DNA of 19,174 nucleotides from Bdellovibrionales bacterium (GCA_030633015.1 DAOVTR010000003.1:1-19174), one strand, 5' to 3'; positions 1-7,761 are shown, numbered from the stretch's first letter. A program made the numbers and translations. Notes: a model not told the origin generated them from the sequence alone.

Positions 1-1627
1 AATCAAGTGTTGCTTTCTCTAAATACATTAAACTTGCAGAACTAGCGCAACTGCCATTTACTCCCATACTGCTTTTTTGACTAAAACGATTTTTCAACTC
101 AAAAGAGACTCTGCTACCAATACGTCCCTGTCCTTCGTAGTGCTCTATAAAATTATAAAATTTATTTTTAAAGTTAATTCCACCCATCACCGCGAGATCA
201 AGTGCACGGTTTCCAATTGCAGCTCCTGTATATCCCCCAATAACAAAAGCAGAAAACAGATCATAGGAGTGCATAAAAAGTGGCTGCATATTTATTATTC
301 CTGAACTGGCAAACTGGCGACCTACTTCAAACATTGGCCATGAAAGATTAGATGCAATTAAAATTCGTGATAGCTTATTAACAGAATCGGCAACTGTTGT
401 TCTATAGCTTGTGGCCCCATCATCGGCCAAGTTAACAAAACTAGTCAAAGGCCCCATCTTATTCCAAAATGTTTTTTTTCCTTTAGGATTTAAAAATATT
501 TCATCAACGAATTCACGACCTGAATCAAATTGAACATGATCTAACAAACCATTGTCTATGGTGGATTTAGTTATATCTTTATAATCAATTGTAATTGTCT
601 CAACAGTGTCTCCACTGGCCTTTAAGTTAATATCCACAAATGCGAGTTGATCATCATTAGCAAATCTAATATCTTTTATAATTTTTTGATCATTATATAT
701 GGAATCAAAAATATTAAGTTTTTTATTTTTAAACTCCATTGAGATAATTGATCCATCTTTCATCTTCAAATCCATCGTAGGACTATATTCTGGAAACAAT
801 TTTTCAAATGCTTTTCTCATTCTCCTTGGCGCTGTTGAATATGCGCCTGACTTATTAAAAATCTTTTCTAATACAAGCTGGTTGCTCTCCTCTTCAATTA
901 TTTCAATAGAGTCTAAATATTTTAAAGATGCCTTATGAGGGATCAAATCATTAAGCTTAATTGCAAAATATGATGCTTCATCTGGATGCAATCCAAGAAC
1001 CTTTTTATCAATATTTACATAAACCATATTTTTTTGCTTATCTATATATAGAGGTTTTGATAAATCTAGGAAATCTTTAACTGCAGAAATATTTGATTGT
1101 ACAACTTTAAGTTCCCCATCATCCCAGTACATGGAAACTCTGCCCCCACCTTTAATAATAAAATCATAAGTAGGAATCTTATAAGCTTTGTCAGATAACA
1201 TATCATTAATTACAACCTGAGAAGTAGTATATGCCGCAATCCCAGGAAGGCTTATTGCATTTTCTACTCCAAAAGGAAGATTCGTTGCTAATATCCAAGA
1301 TGAGTGACCTAGGGCTGGATACACATGATGTTGAAAATGATTTTTATAATAAAGATAAGACTTTAAAAGCTTAGGGTTATTAACTGACCTCTTTTCAATT
1401 TCTAGCTCCATTTTGGCAACTAACTCTATGACTTTTTTAGGGGCAAGAGTATGACCTGCCTTGCTGGCCAGAAAAAGCATATAACTTCTAACTGTTGGGA
1501 AGGGTGTTAGTACGTCAGCGCGAACTGAAGGAGTAACTCCTAATAAAAACAGCATAAAGAGAGCTAATCTTATAAAACTAAGATCGTGAACTCTTAAATA
1601 AGAATTTTTTAAACTTGTTATCTTCAT
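1..1627 (-). CDS. Secreted protein of unknown family, C-terminus beyond window
   Basis: The minus strand reads open from an ATG at 1627 to the window edge, about 542 codons with no stop, so the 3' end is missing. The N-terminus has a basic stretch, a hydrophobic core around residues 19-34 (LALFMLFLLG) and a likely signal-peptidase site after VRA near residue 38. The product is therefore probably periplasmic, outer-membrane or secreted. The rest is a mixed alpha/beta sequence without a motif I recognise. Near the truncated end there is a glycine- and alanine-rich hydrophobic stretch (FVIGGYTGAAIG) that could be membrane-embedded. A GTG two codons upstream of the ATG is an alternative start; no strong Shine-Dalgarno is visible for either. 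It is divergent from the glycogen-synthase-like gene, with 139 bp between the two starts. The reading frame is well supported; the function is unknown. Confidence 0.8.
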   Translation of the reverse strand, partial: MKITSLKNSYLRVHDLSFIRLALFMLFLLGVTPSVRADVLTPFPTVRSYMLFLASKAGHTLAPKKVIELVAKMELEIEKRSVNNPKLLKSYLYYKNHFQHHVYPALGHSSWILATNLPFGVENAISLPGIAAYTTSQVVINDMLSDKAYKIPTYDFIIKGGGRVSMYWDDGELKVVQSNISAVKDFLDLSKPLYIDKQKNMVYVNIDKKVLGLHPDEASYFAIKLNDLIPHKASLKYLDSIEIIEEESNQLVLEKIFNKSGAYSTAPRRMRKAFEKLFPEYSPTMDLKMKDGSIISMEFKNKKLNIFDSIYNDQKIIKDIRFANDDQLAFVDINLKASGDTVETITIDYKDITKSTIDNGLLDHVQFDSGREFVDEIFLNPKGKKTFWNKMGPLTSFVNLADDGATSYRTTVADSVNKLSRILIASNLSWPMFEVGRQFASSGIINMQPLFMHSYDLFSAFVIGGYTGAAIGNRALDLAVMGGINFKNKFYNFIEHYEGQGRIGSRVSFELKNRFSQKSSMGVNGSCASSASLMYLEKATLD

Positions 1628-1643
1628 GACCACAAAATTCTAC

Positions 1644-1649
1644 ATTATA
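1644..1649 (-). promoter_or_regulatory. Candidate -10 box for the leftward secreted-protein gene
   Basis: A perfect TATAAT lies on the minus strand 17 nt before the ATG at 1627. No convincing -35 hexamer sits at 16-18 nt, and the implied 5' leader is only about 10 nt. This is suggestive and no more. Confidence 0.25.
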
Positions 1650-1706
1650 TATGCCTGCGCCGCATCAATGTTGTAATTTTTTTACGGATAATCTTTACAT
1701 AAAAGT

Positions 1707-1735
1707 TTGTTATTTTAACGGTTTAAGCGTATAAC
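1707..1735 (+). promoter_or_regulatory. Candidate sigma70-type promoter for the glycogen-synthase-like gene
   Basis: TTGTTA (1707-1712) and TATAAC (1730-1735) are separated by 17 nt. This gives a leader of roughly 25 nt before the ATG at 1767 and leaves the AAAGGAG ribosome site at 1751-1757 intact. It was assigned by eye from consensus; other AT-rich boxes nearby cannot be excluded. Confidence 0.35.
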
Positions 1736-1766
1736 GCATATACCCAAACCAAAGGAGTGACGCATA

Positions 1767-3980
1767 ATGACTAAGTATCAAAGACTTAGATCAATATACA
1801 GATCAATCTTAGTTTATACGGCCATCTTTAGCTATATTCTAAGCTTTAGCTTATATGCCAACGACTGCGTATATAATGTTGACGCTCTTTTATCTTCTAA
1901 ATCAAATAACTCTAAGCTAACTCAACTTCCTAACACTCCCATCTCTAAGATTGGAACAATTAACCAGTTTAAGCTTAAAAATAATATTGGAACTGTTTTA
2001 TACAAAAAATTTCTAAAATTTCAAAACGCTGATCGGGAACCACATATAATGATGTCGGCAGTAGAATTTGGAAAAATAAATCTGGGAGGGGTTGATTTTA
2101 CTTCAAAAGTTGGTGGTCTTGCTGTTGTTATAAACGACATGACCCAGGAACTATCAAAATTTTTAAGTAAAATTAGAACTAAAGCAAAAGTATCTTTTAT
2201 CTTTATGGCCTTTAAAGAAATTCCTGAAGGTAAGTTTATAAAAGAGCTCACCATAAAAATGGGAGAAAATGATTTTCAAAAGGTAAAAATTTTTTCCTGG
2301 CCTGGACCTGACAAAAATACAACATATTATTTTGTTGATCATTCACTCTTTAGAAATATTAGTATTTCAACTCCTTATACTATAGATGAATATTTAAAAG
2401 TTTATTATTCTGGTGCCAGCACTCTAGAACAGGCCTACGCTTATGGACTTTATAATAAGGCGATAGTAGAGATGAACACTTTTCTAAAGCCTACTGTCTA
2501 TCATGCCCATGATTATCATACAGCACTCTCTGCCGTTAAAATTGGGAAAACGACACCTTCAGTATTGACCATCCATAATGGCGGTTACCAAGGAGTATTT
2601 TGGACTGATAACTTTGGTGGAGCACGTAGAGGAGACTCATTATATGAAAATGGAGTTCCCCTTGGAAACTGGGAAGAGCATCTAAAACTTTTAAATATTT
2701 TGGGAATTTCTAGAGATGAGTTTTTAAGATATTTTGAAGGACGTGATCAGTATGGTCTTTTAAATGGCGATATCAACCTACTTAAAGGAGCATTAAGCTT
2801 TCTTGAAGAGAGATATACAATTTCTGGTATTCCTGTTAGCCAAGGGTATGCAGATGAACTCAAATGGTCAAAAGAGATAATTTTTGAAAAAATTTCTAAA
2901 GAAAAAAATGGCCTTCCACCATTAGTATCCCAAGATGTATTTATCCCAAATGGCAATACTCATTTTGGGAATGTCGATGGCATAGAAAATGGACTTTCCG
3001 ATGCTGCTAGAATTGAAAACAAATTAGAATTTAAATCTAAAAAAGCTAGTGAAGTTGATGAGAGACTGCCTGAAGAAGTCAGAATAGAGTGGGAAAAAGG
3101 CTTTGATTTTGGAGATATTAGTACAAGCAACGGAGTCACTCAGGCACTAAAAGAAAAAGCAAGAATAAAAAAATTACTGCAAATTACAGCAGGTATAGAA
3201 GTTGATCCGGATAAGCCAATATTTTCTTTGCTCACCAGAATTGTTGATCAAAAGAAAGTAGAGGTTTTTGCTGAAAGCATAGAGCATATTGTGAAAAAGG
3301 GAGGTCAGGTAGTGATTGGGGGCACACCTGGCGATGAAGCGGGAAAAGAAGTTGTTAAGATGCTTGAAAAGCTTGAGCTTAAATATCCTAGTGCCGTTAA
3401 ATTCTATAATCTATTTGCTGATAAAGAACTGGGACAACTCATTCAAGCTGGTGGTGACTTCTTTCCAATAACCTCTAAATTTGAACCATGTGGGCTAACC
3501 GATATTGAGGCCATGTGGAGAATGAATATTCCAATTACGAGAAAGACTGGAGGCCTTATAAAGGGAGGAGATGACGCCGTTTTCATGTATAGCTTTAACG
3601 ACTCATCAGATCTTAAAGGTGAAATAGAAGTATTTAAAAGTAAAATTGATGAGATTATGGATCTATTTAAAAACGACCCAACAACCATTGATCAAATGAG
3701 AATCACAGGTAGAAAAAAGGAATTTTCTTGGGATATTGCCCTATCAAGATATTTTGAAAATTATCGTACGGCCTATTTAAGTGATATGATTTTTTATCTA
3801 TCTCAAAAACATATGGCAGGCGAAACAAACCTTTTGCAGGCTGAAAGTATAATCAATTCTCTATTTAAAACACTGCCAAAAGAGCTTATAGATAATTATA
3901 AAAGAGTTCTTATAAAAAAAGAGCAAAAAGGCCCAATAGAAAAATTAGTTATGTCTTTAAACTCAGTTGATACAATTTAG
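1767..3980 (+). CDS. Exported GT5 glycogen/starch synthase homologue
   Basis: A homologue of glycogen/starch synthase (GT5, GT-B fold), which adds glucose from ADP- or UDP-glucose to alpha-1,4-glucan. Motifs in order: KVGGL (residues 114-118, the KxGGL nucleotide-sugar loop), HAHDY (246-250), IHNGGYQG (269-276), DGIENG (404-409), TRIVDQK (490-496, the Arg and Lys of the family's RLTxQK), FEPCGL (572-577, with the catalytic Glu) and TGGL (594-597). All hallmark residues seem to be kept, so it may be active. It has 737 residues against about 480 for a usual bacterial GlgA, because of a 90-residue N-terminal and a C-terminal extension. The N-terminus looks like a Sec signal peptide: basic residues, a hydrophobic run at about 14-30, then LYA-ND. 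That is odd for an enzyme that needs a cytoplasmic sugar nucleotide. The start is supported by AAAGGAG 9 nt upstream. The 3' end overlaps the convergent ABC gene. Confidence 0.85.
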   Translation: MTKYQRLRSIYRSILVYTAIFSYILSFSLYANDCVYNVDALLSSKSNNSKLTQLPNTPISKIGTINQFKLKNNIGTVLYKKFLKFQNADREPHIMMSAVEFGKINLGGVDFTSKVGGLAVVINDMTQELSKFLSKIRTKAKVSFIFMAFKEIPEGKFIKELTIKMGENDFQKVKIFSWPGPDKNTTYYFVDHSLFRNISISTPYTIDEYLKVYYSGASTLEQAYAYGLYNKAIVEMNTFLKPTVYHAHDYHTALSAVKIGKTTPSVLTIHNGGYQGVFWTDNFGGARRGDSLYENGVPLGNWEEHLKLLNILGISRDEFLRYFEGRDQYGLLNGDINLLKGALSFLEERYTISGIPVSQGYADELKWSKEIIFEKISKEKNGLPPLVSQDVFIPNGNTHFGNVDGIENGLSDAARIENKLEFKSKKASEVDERLPEEVRIEWEKGFDFGDISTSNGVTQALKEKARIKKLLQITAGIEVDPDKPIFSLLTRIVDQKKVEVFAESIEHIVKKGGQVVIGGTPGDEAGKEVVKMLEKLELKYPSAVKFYNLFADKELGQLIQAGGDFFPITSKFEPCGLTDIEAMWRMNIPITRKTGGLIKGGDDAVFMYSFNDSSDLKGEIEVFKSKIDEIMDLFKNDPTTIDQMRITGRKKEFSWDIALSRYFENYRTAYLSDMIFYLSQKHMAGETNLLQAESIINSLFKTLPKELIDNYKRVLIKKEQKGPIEKLVMSLNSVDTI

Positions 3981-5661
3981 CATATTGACCATTTAAACCA
4001 ATAAGATCTTTATGACTTCCCTGTTCAACAATTTTACCATCTTTTAAGACAAATATTTTATCATAGTTTGAAATAGTAGAAAGTCTATGAGCAACAGCAA
4101 TTACAGTTTTATCACTAACAATTCGGTCTAAAGCTTTTTGAACAATCTGCTCTGACTCATTATCAAGTGCTGAGGTCGCCTCATCAAAAAGTAAAATATC
4201 ATTATTATTTAAAAAGGCCCTCGCAATTGTTAATCTCTGTTTTTGGCCTCCAGAAAGCCTTGCTCCTCTGTCACCTATAATCGTATTCATTCCATCAGGA
4301 AGCTTATCAATAAACTCATTCGAATAAGATACTTCTAATGCTTTATGAAGTTCATCTTTAGAAATATCTTTTCCTACTGTTAAATTTTCTAAAATAGTAT
4401 CGTTAAAAAGAAAAATATCCTGACTTACTAAACCAAAAAGATCTCTAAGATGTTTTAAATCAATTTTTAGTAAAGGGATTCCATCAATAAGAATTTCACC
4501 TTTTTGTGGTCTATAAAGACCTAAAAAAAGATTTAGCAAAGTAGATTTTCCTGATCCAGATAGCCCAACAAAAGCAATTTTTTGTCCTTTGTTTACCTCA
4601 AAACTCACGTCACTAAGAATATCTCCCTCTCCATATGAAAAACTAATATTTTTAACTTCTATCTTTTGAGTAAATGAAGTTAGTTTTTCCTCCCCTGTAT
4701 CCACTTCCTGATCTTGGCCTAAAATATCAAAAATCCGCTGAGCGCCAGTTTGAGCTTGATGAAGTTTAATATTTGCGCTTGAATATTTCCGAATTGGCTC
4801 CATAACCATGGCCAGGGCCGCAATGAAAGAGACAAAGCCGCCTACTGATAACTCTCCACTTTTTATTCGAAAATAAGCCAAAATAATAACTAGCCCTAAA
4901 ACAAATGCAACAATCAGCTCAATCAAAGGATGAGAGATCTCTTCGATTGTGATAGTTTTAAACTTTGATTGTAAAAAAATCTTTTGAATATTTCCAAAAC
5001 GCTTAAGTATATAATCTTGTAAATTAAAGGCCTTTGTAATTTTTTGCCCCTCAATACCTTCGCTTGCAGCATGAATCATATTTGACATCTGTTCTTGAAC
5101 AATATGCTGATACTTTTTTACCAACCTACCAGAAATTACAAACAAAACGGTAAAAACAGGCGTAACTATCACCATAACTAATGTAAGTTGCCAATCGTGA
5201 TAAAAAGCAACCCCCAACATTACCAAGGCGGTAAGTGGCTCTCTTATAATATCAATCATGCTTCTAAAACCATTGGCGAATACAACACTATCATTAAACA
5301 AGTTAGAAATTAATTTACCCTGCTTATGTTTTGCATAAAAGCTCATAGGGAGAGATTGAAATTTAGAAAACATCTCTTGCCTTAATTCACACATAACATT
5401 TTCTTCAATAAATCTAATCCAATAAAAATGAAAAAATCTAATTGGAAAATTTGCAAGAGCAAGAACAAAAAGCAGTCCTGCTAAAAATAGAACTTCTGAA
5501 AACGAAGACTCTGGATTAAGACCTTTATCAAAGATAGGTTTTACAAGGGTAATTTGATACCCCTTTATTCCTGCTAAAAACAGAGCTAAAATTGCAACCC
5601 CAATTGCTTTGGAAAGATATGGCCTGATATAAGGAAGTACGTTTTTAAAAAAAATTATCAT
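3949..5661 (-). CDS. MsbA-like ABC exporter (fused membrane and ATPase domains)
   Basis: A 570-residue half-transporter of the type IV exporter class. It has six predicted membrane helices in residues 15-320, followed by an ATPase domain with Walker A GLSGSGKST (366-374), Q-loop VSQD (412-415), signature LSGGQ (469-473), Walker B ILLFDE (489-494), D-loop SALD (497-500) and H-loop His525. Size and layout match MsbA and related lipid flippases, and all ATPase motifs are intact. It probably works as a homodimer in the inner membrane. The substrate (lipid A core, other lipid, peptide or drug) cannot be told from sequence alone, so no symbol is given. Its ATG overlaps the stop of the upstream membrane-protein gene (ATGA, 4 nt), which implies translational coupling. 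The last 32 bp are antisense to the end of the glycogen-synthase-like gene, and no separate terminator is visible. Confidence 0.9.
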   Translation of the reverse strand: MIIFFKNVLPYIRPYLSKAIGVAILALFLAGIKGYQITLVKPIFDKGLNPESSFSEVLFLAGLLFVLALANFPIRFFHFYWIRFIEENVMCELRQEMFSKFQSLPMSFYAKHKQGKLISNLFNDSVVFANGFRSMIDIIREPLTALVMLGVAFYHDWQLTLVMVIVTPVFTVLFVISGRLVKKYQHIVQEQMSNMIHAASEGIEGQKITKAFNLQDYILKRFGNIQKIFLQSKFKTITIEEISHPLIELIVAFVLGLVIILAYFRIKSGELSVGGFVSFIAALAMVMEPIRKYSSANIKLHQAQTGAQRIFDILGQDQEVDTGEEKLTSFTQKIEVKNISFSYGEGDILSDVSFEVNKGQKIAFVGLSGSGKSTLLNLFLGLYRPQKGEILIDGIPLLKIDLKHLRDLFGLVSQDIFLFNDTILENLTVGKDISKDELHKALEVSYSNEFIDKLPDGMNTIIGDRGARLSGGQKQRLTIARAFLNNNDILLFDEATSALDNESEQIVQKALDRIVSDKTVIAVAHRLSTISNYDKIFVLKDGKIVEQGSHKDLIGLNGQYAKLYQLSLKT

Positions 5662-6122
5662 CTGCTCAGCTTAATTCTTTTAGTAGTATTTAGTAAACGA
5701 TAAATTCCTGCACTTAGAACATTCAATATAACTCCAACGCTCCAAATTTTAATTTCAAGGTAAGATAGCTCTCCAAAAACACCTCCACCAATAACAATAC
5801 TGACAATAATAAAAGAAAACATTGCATCGATTCCAGTACCTAGATCCTTGGGGCCTGAGTGAACAACAGGGAAAACTGGCAATATAATGGCAACTAAATA
5901 GTTAAGGCCACAAACTCTAAGAATTCTTCTTTTAAAAGTAACCAAAGAGAAAAAATTAATAACATTTATGATAAGATCCAAGATGCCCCAAACTAAAATA
6001 GAAATACCTAATAGTTGAAAATTAATTCTTAAAAGATATAATCCAAATATAATTTTAAATGAACAAAAGGGAAGCCCGACAGTCAAAACTTCAAACAGGT
6101 CCATTAGGCTTAATTTTCTCAT
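5658..6122 (-). CDS. Small polytopic membrane protein of unknown function
   Basis: A 154-residue, very hydrophobic protein with about four or five predicted membrane helices and a basic C-terminal tail (TTKRIKLSR). I do not recognise the family. The start was chosen at the ATG at 6122. It has TGGAG with 8 nt spacing, and the candidate promoter at 6158-6186 would start transcripts near 6151, after the longer in-frame ATG at 6155, which also lacks a ribosome site. Its stop overlaps the start of the MsbA-like exporter by 4 nt. The two are therefore a translationally coupled pair, and this protein may be an accessory membrane partner of the transporter. That link is inferred from position only. 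Confidence 0.75.
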   Translation of the reverse strand: MRKLSLMDLFEVLTVGLPFCSFKIIFGLYLLRINFQLLGISILVWGILDLIINVINFFSLVTFKRRILRVCGLNYLVAIILPVFPVVHSGPKDLGTGIDAMFSFIIVSIVIGGGVFGELSYLEIKIWSVGVILNVLSAGIYRLLNTTKRIKLSR

Positions 6123-6157
6123 GATAAAAACTCCATAAATTCCACTACTTGCCATGC

Positions 6158-6186
6158 ATATTACAAAAATTAAAACTAGGGGTCAA
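6158..6186 (-). promoter_or_regulatory. Strong candidate promoter for the membrane protein/ABC exporter pair
   Basis: On the minus strand TTGACC (6186-6181) and TAATAT (6163-6158) are separated by exactly 17 nt. The predicted transcription start, about 6151, leaves a leader of about 28 nt containing TGGAG before the ATG at 6122. Confidence 0.5.
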
Positions 6187-6420
6187 TGACTCGTGGCAGT
6201 GTATTTTTACAGTTTTATTAGCAGTTATTTCCATATCAGTTGTTATACCAATAACTTCTAAGGAAATTCAGCAACAGCTCACTTCTTGAGCTATACGGCT
6301 TATCAAATTGAGGCTCAAGATGGCCCAGACAGCGTTCCAAGTGAATAGCGAGACGGGATATCTAGCAGAAATGACTGGGAAGGGACCGGAGGGAGTAGCG
6401 GAGGATCATGCCTATTTTAA
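6182..6420 (+). pseudogene. Eroded coding remnant, first part prepilin-like
   Basis: This non-genic stretch holds broken protein-like fragments on the plus strand. At 6182-6289 one frame reads a hydrophobic segment (IFTVLLAVISISVVIPITS) that resembles the N-terminal helix of a type IV prepilin (FTLxELLxVIxIIxVVxxIxIP) but lacks the Glu5 region and then hits a stop. From 6262 another frame reads through YTAYQIEAQDGPDSVPSE, a stop at 6346, then RDGISSRNDWEGTGGSSGG to a stop at 6418. The composition of these pieces is unlike the AT-rich spacers elsewhere. I infer a decayed gene with at least one frameshift and one nonsense change. The pilin identity is a weak resemblance only. Confidence 0.3.
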
Positions 6421-6446
6421 AAAAAATATTTTTTGCCGATAAGTAG
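6408..6446 (+). CDS. Possible 12-residue leader peptide
   Basis: A 13-codon ORF (MPILKKIFFADK) begins 4 nt after GGAGG (6400-6404), the best Shine-Dalgarno in this area. Its stop (6444-6446) ends 3 nt before the ATG of the methyltransferase-like lipoprotein, which has no ribosome site of its own. Translation of the mini-ORF could deliver ribosomes to the lipoprotein start. It may instead be leftover sequence, since it lies at the end of the eroded fragment. Confidence 0.3.
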   Translation: MPILKKIFFADK

Positions 6447-6449
6447 TTG

Positions 6450-7172
6450 ATGAAAAACAGTTTTAATTTATTTATTGTTTTACTTGTAATTTCAAGTTGC
6501 AGCCTTGTTAGCACAACTGGAGATATTAATAGAGCTCCAGCACAATTTAATAGCAGTTGTAACCACTCATCTCAATCAATTTTATCTACTGATGAAACAT
6601 GGAAACTACTTAGACCTACCCCCTGGGGAAATTTTGAATTTGAAACCTTTGAATTCTACCAGCAATATAAAAGAGTCTTAAGACTAGCAGATGGACGCGA
6701 AGGTGCTCAGCAGGCCAAGATTTTAAGTGAAAGAATTCCAGAGATTCAAATAGTAACCAGCGATTATAATTTTGATAAAACAGCTATCAACGGCAACTAT
6801 AAAAAAATACAGCTAGATAATACAAAACCTCTACCATTTCAAGAAAATAGCTTTGATGCCATAGTAATGAGGCAAGGACTATGTACTTGTCACCAAAGTT
6901 GTAAAACTTGTGGAGGTTTTGATTTAAGTAACTCAAATCAAATTTATGATTTTTTTAAAGAGATAATTAGAGTACTTGATAATAGCAATCCTAATGCTAA
7001 GGCCTATCTACATGGTGGACGCTTTAAAGATTATGACTACGCTATTGCAGTTTATAGAGAAGCGGCCCATAAAATAATGAAAGAGTATCCAGAAATGAGA
7101 ATAATTTTTTTAAAGAATACTAAGATGGCCGGAGTTCCATTTTTAGGTTTTTTAATTCGTCCAGCAATATAG
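6450..7172 (+). CDS. Lipoprotein with a methyltransferase-like domain
   Basis: A 240-residue protein with a lipoprotein signal peptide (VISSC, Cys17) and then a domain resembling a class I SAM-dependent methyltransferase of the Methyltransf_11 style. A strand and turn near 75-88 (VLRLADGREGA) stand where motif I would be, but the usual GxGxG is not conserved. Next come an acidic end to a second strand (IVTSDY) and the characteristic LPFQENSFDAIV (128-139), then EIIRVLD (171-177) where E-x-x-RVLKPGG is usual. A cysteine cluster C-x-C-x3-C-x2-C (Cys145, 147, 151, 154) follows that motif and could bind metal or form disulfides. An envelope location would deprive it of SAM, so it may be a repurposed fold. 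The start used is the ATG at 6450; TTG at 6447 is possible. No Shine-Dalgarno precedes either, but a mini-ORF abuts. Its stop is 1 nt from the convergent neighbour. Confidence 0.7.
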   Translation: MKNSFNLFIVLLVISSCSLVSTTGDINRAPAQFNSSCNHSSQSILSTDETWKLLRPTPWGNFEFETFEFYQQYKRVLRLADGREGAQQAKILSERIPEIQIVTSDYNFDKTAINGNYKKIQLDNTKPLPFQENSFDAIVMRQGLCTCHQSCKTCGGFDLSNSNQIYDFFKEIIRVLDNSNPNAKAYLHGGRFKDYDYAIAVYREAAHKIMKEYPEMRIIFLKNTKMAGVPFLGFLIRPAI

Positions 7173-7173
7173 A

Positions 7174-7704
7174 TTATTGATTTAACCTTAAATAACAAGT
7201 TACTTTATGACTTGTTGTCCAAAGACCTATTAAAAAGAGAGTATCATGAGAAGGTCTTCTAAACCAATAAGCAACAGGATAACTCTCATCTCCGACTGAG
7301 GCAAAACCAGTACGCTCATCTCCTTGAAGCTCATTTTTTTGACTATAAAAATCTCCAAGTTCGTCTCTTGCAATGTCCATGTTCCATGATCTAAATGGAT
7401 TTTCTATAGTAAAAAAAGAGAAACTACTCGACATATATATCTTCTCTTTTACACTATCAAAAACGATAACTCCGTGATGCAGTTTCTTTCCATCATAATA
7501 TCTACTGGAATGAAAGCAATCTCCTGAAAAAACCTTTTCGCCCTTAGTATAAAAAATCTCTTTTTTAGAGAAATCATTGTACATAAATCGTTGCATTGTA
7601 GAACAATTTTGATTACAAAAATCTCTATATCCATTAAATGGGAATCCAGCAAATGAGCTAACTGAAAAAACAATAAAAACCAAAGATAGTAAAAAATATT
7701 TCAT
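7174..7704 (-). CDS. Small secreted protein of unknown family
   Basis: A 176-residue protein with a clear signal peptide: MKYF, a hydrophobic core, then SSFAG with cleavage likely after residue 19 (SFA). The mature part is about 157 residues, rich in aromatic residues, and has four cysteines (in FCNQNC, GDCFHS and VTCYLR). This suggests two disulfide bonds in the periplasm or outside the cell. I recognise no family. The ATG has GAGG with 5 nt spacing, and a good promoter lies just upstream. The start, ribosome site and part of the -10 box all fall in an inverted repeat. It ends 1 nt from the convergent lipoprotein gene, with no terminator between them. Confidence 0.75.
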   Translation of the reverse strand: MKYFLLSLVFIVFSVSSFAGFPFNGYRDFCNQNCSTMQRFMYNDFSKKEIFYTKGEKVFSGDCFHSSRYYDGKKLHHGVIVFDSVKEKIYMSSSFSFFTIENPFRSWNMDIARDELGDFYSQKNELQGDERTGFASVGDESYPVAYWFRRPSHDTLFLIGLWTTSHKVTCYLRLNQ

Positions 7705-7737
7705 AAAACCTCTAAGTTAATTAATTAGAAGTTTTAT
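7703..7737. repeat. 13-bp imperfect inverted repeat over the start region of the small secreted-protein gene
   Basis: Arms 7703-7715 and 7725-7737 are complementary at 12 of 13 positions around a 9-nt AT centre. The repeat covers most of the -10 box, the GAGG ribosome site and the first bases of the ATG of the 7174-7704 gene. It could be an operator, or an RNA hairpin hiding the ribosome site if transcription starts further upstream than predicted. Confidence 0.45.
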
Positions 7738-7761
7738 AGTGTTTTAAAGAAATTTTGTCTA
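7733..7761 (-). promoter_or_regulatory. Candidate promoter of the small secreted-protein gene
   Basis: On the minus strand TAGACA (7761-7756) and TATAAA (7738-7733) are separated by 17 nt. The predicted start near 7726 gives a leader of about 22 nt. The rest of the 104-bp gap to the adenylate cyclase gene shows no clear hairpin terminator. Confidence 0.45.

Noticed and set aside
699..938. Plus-strand 79-codon ORF inside the truncated secreted-protein gene.
   Set aside because: It is antisense to a long open frame with coherent coding features and has no supporting motif.
6123..6155. Longer start for the small membrane protein at ATG 6155.
   Set aside because: It has no ribosome site and lies upstream of the predicted transcription start; ATG 6122 has TGGAG at good spacing.
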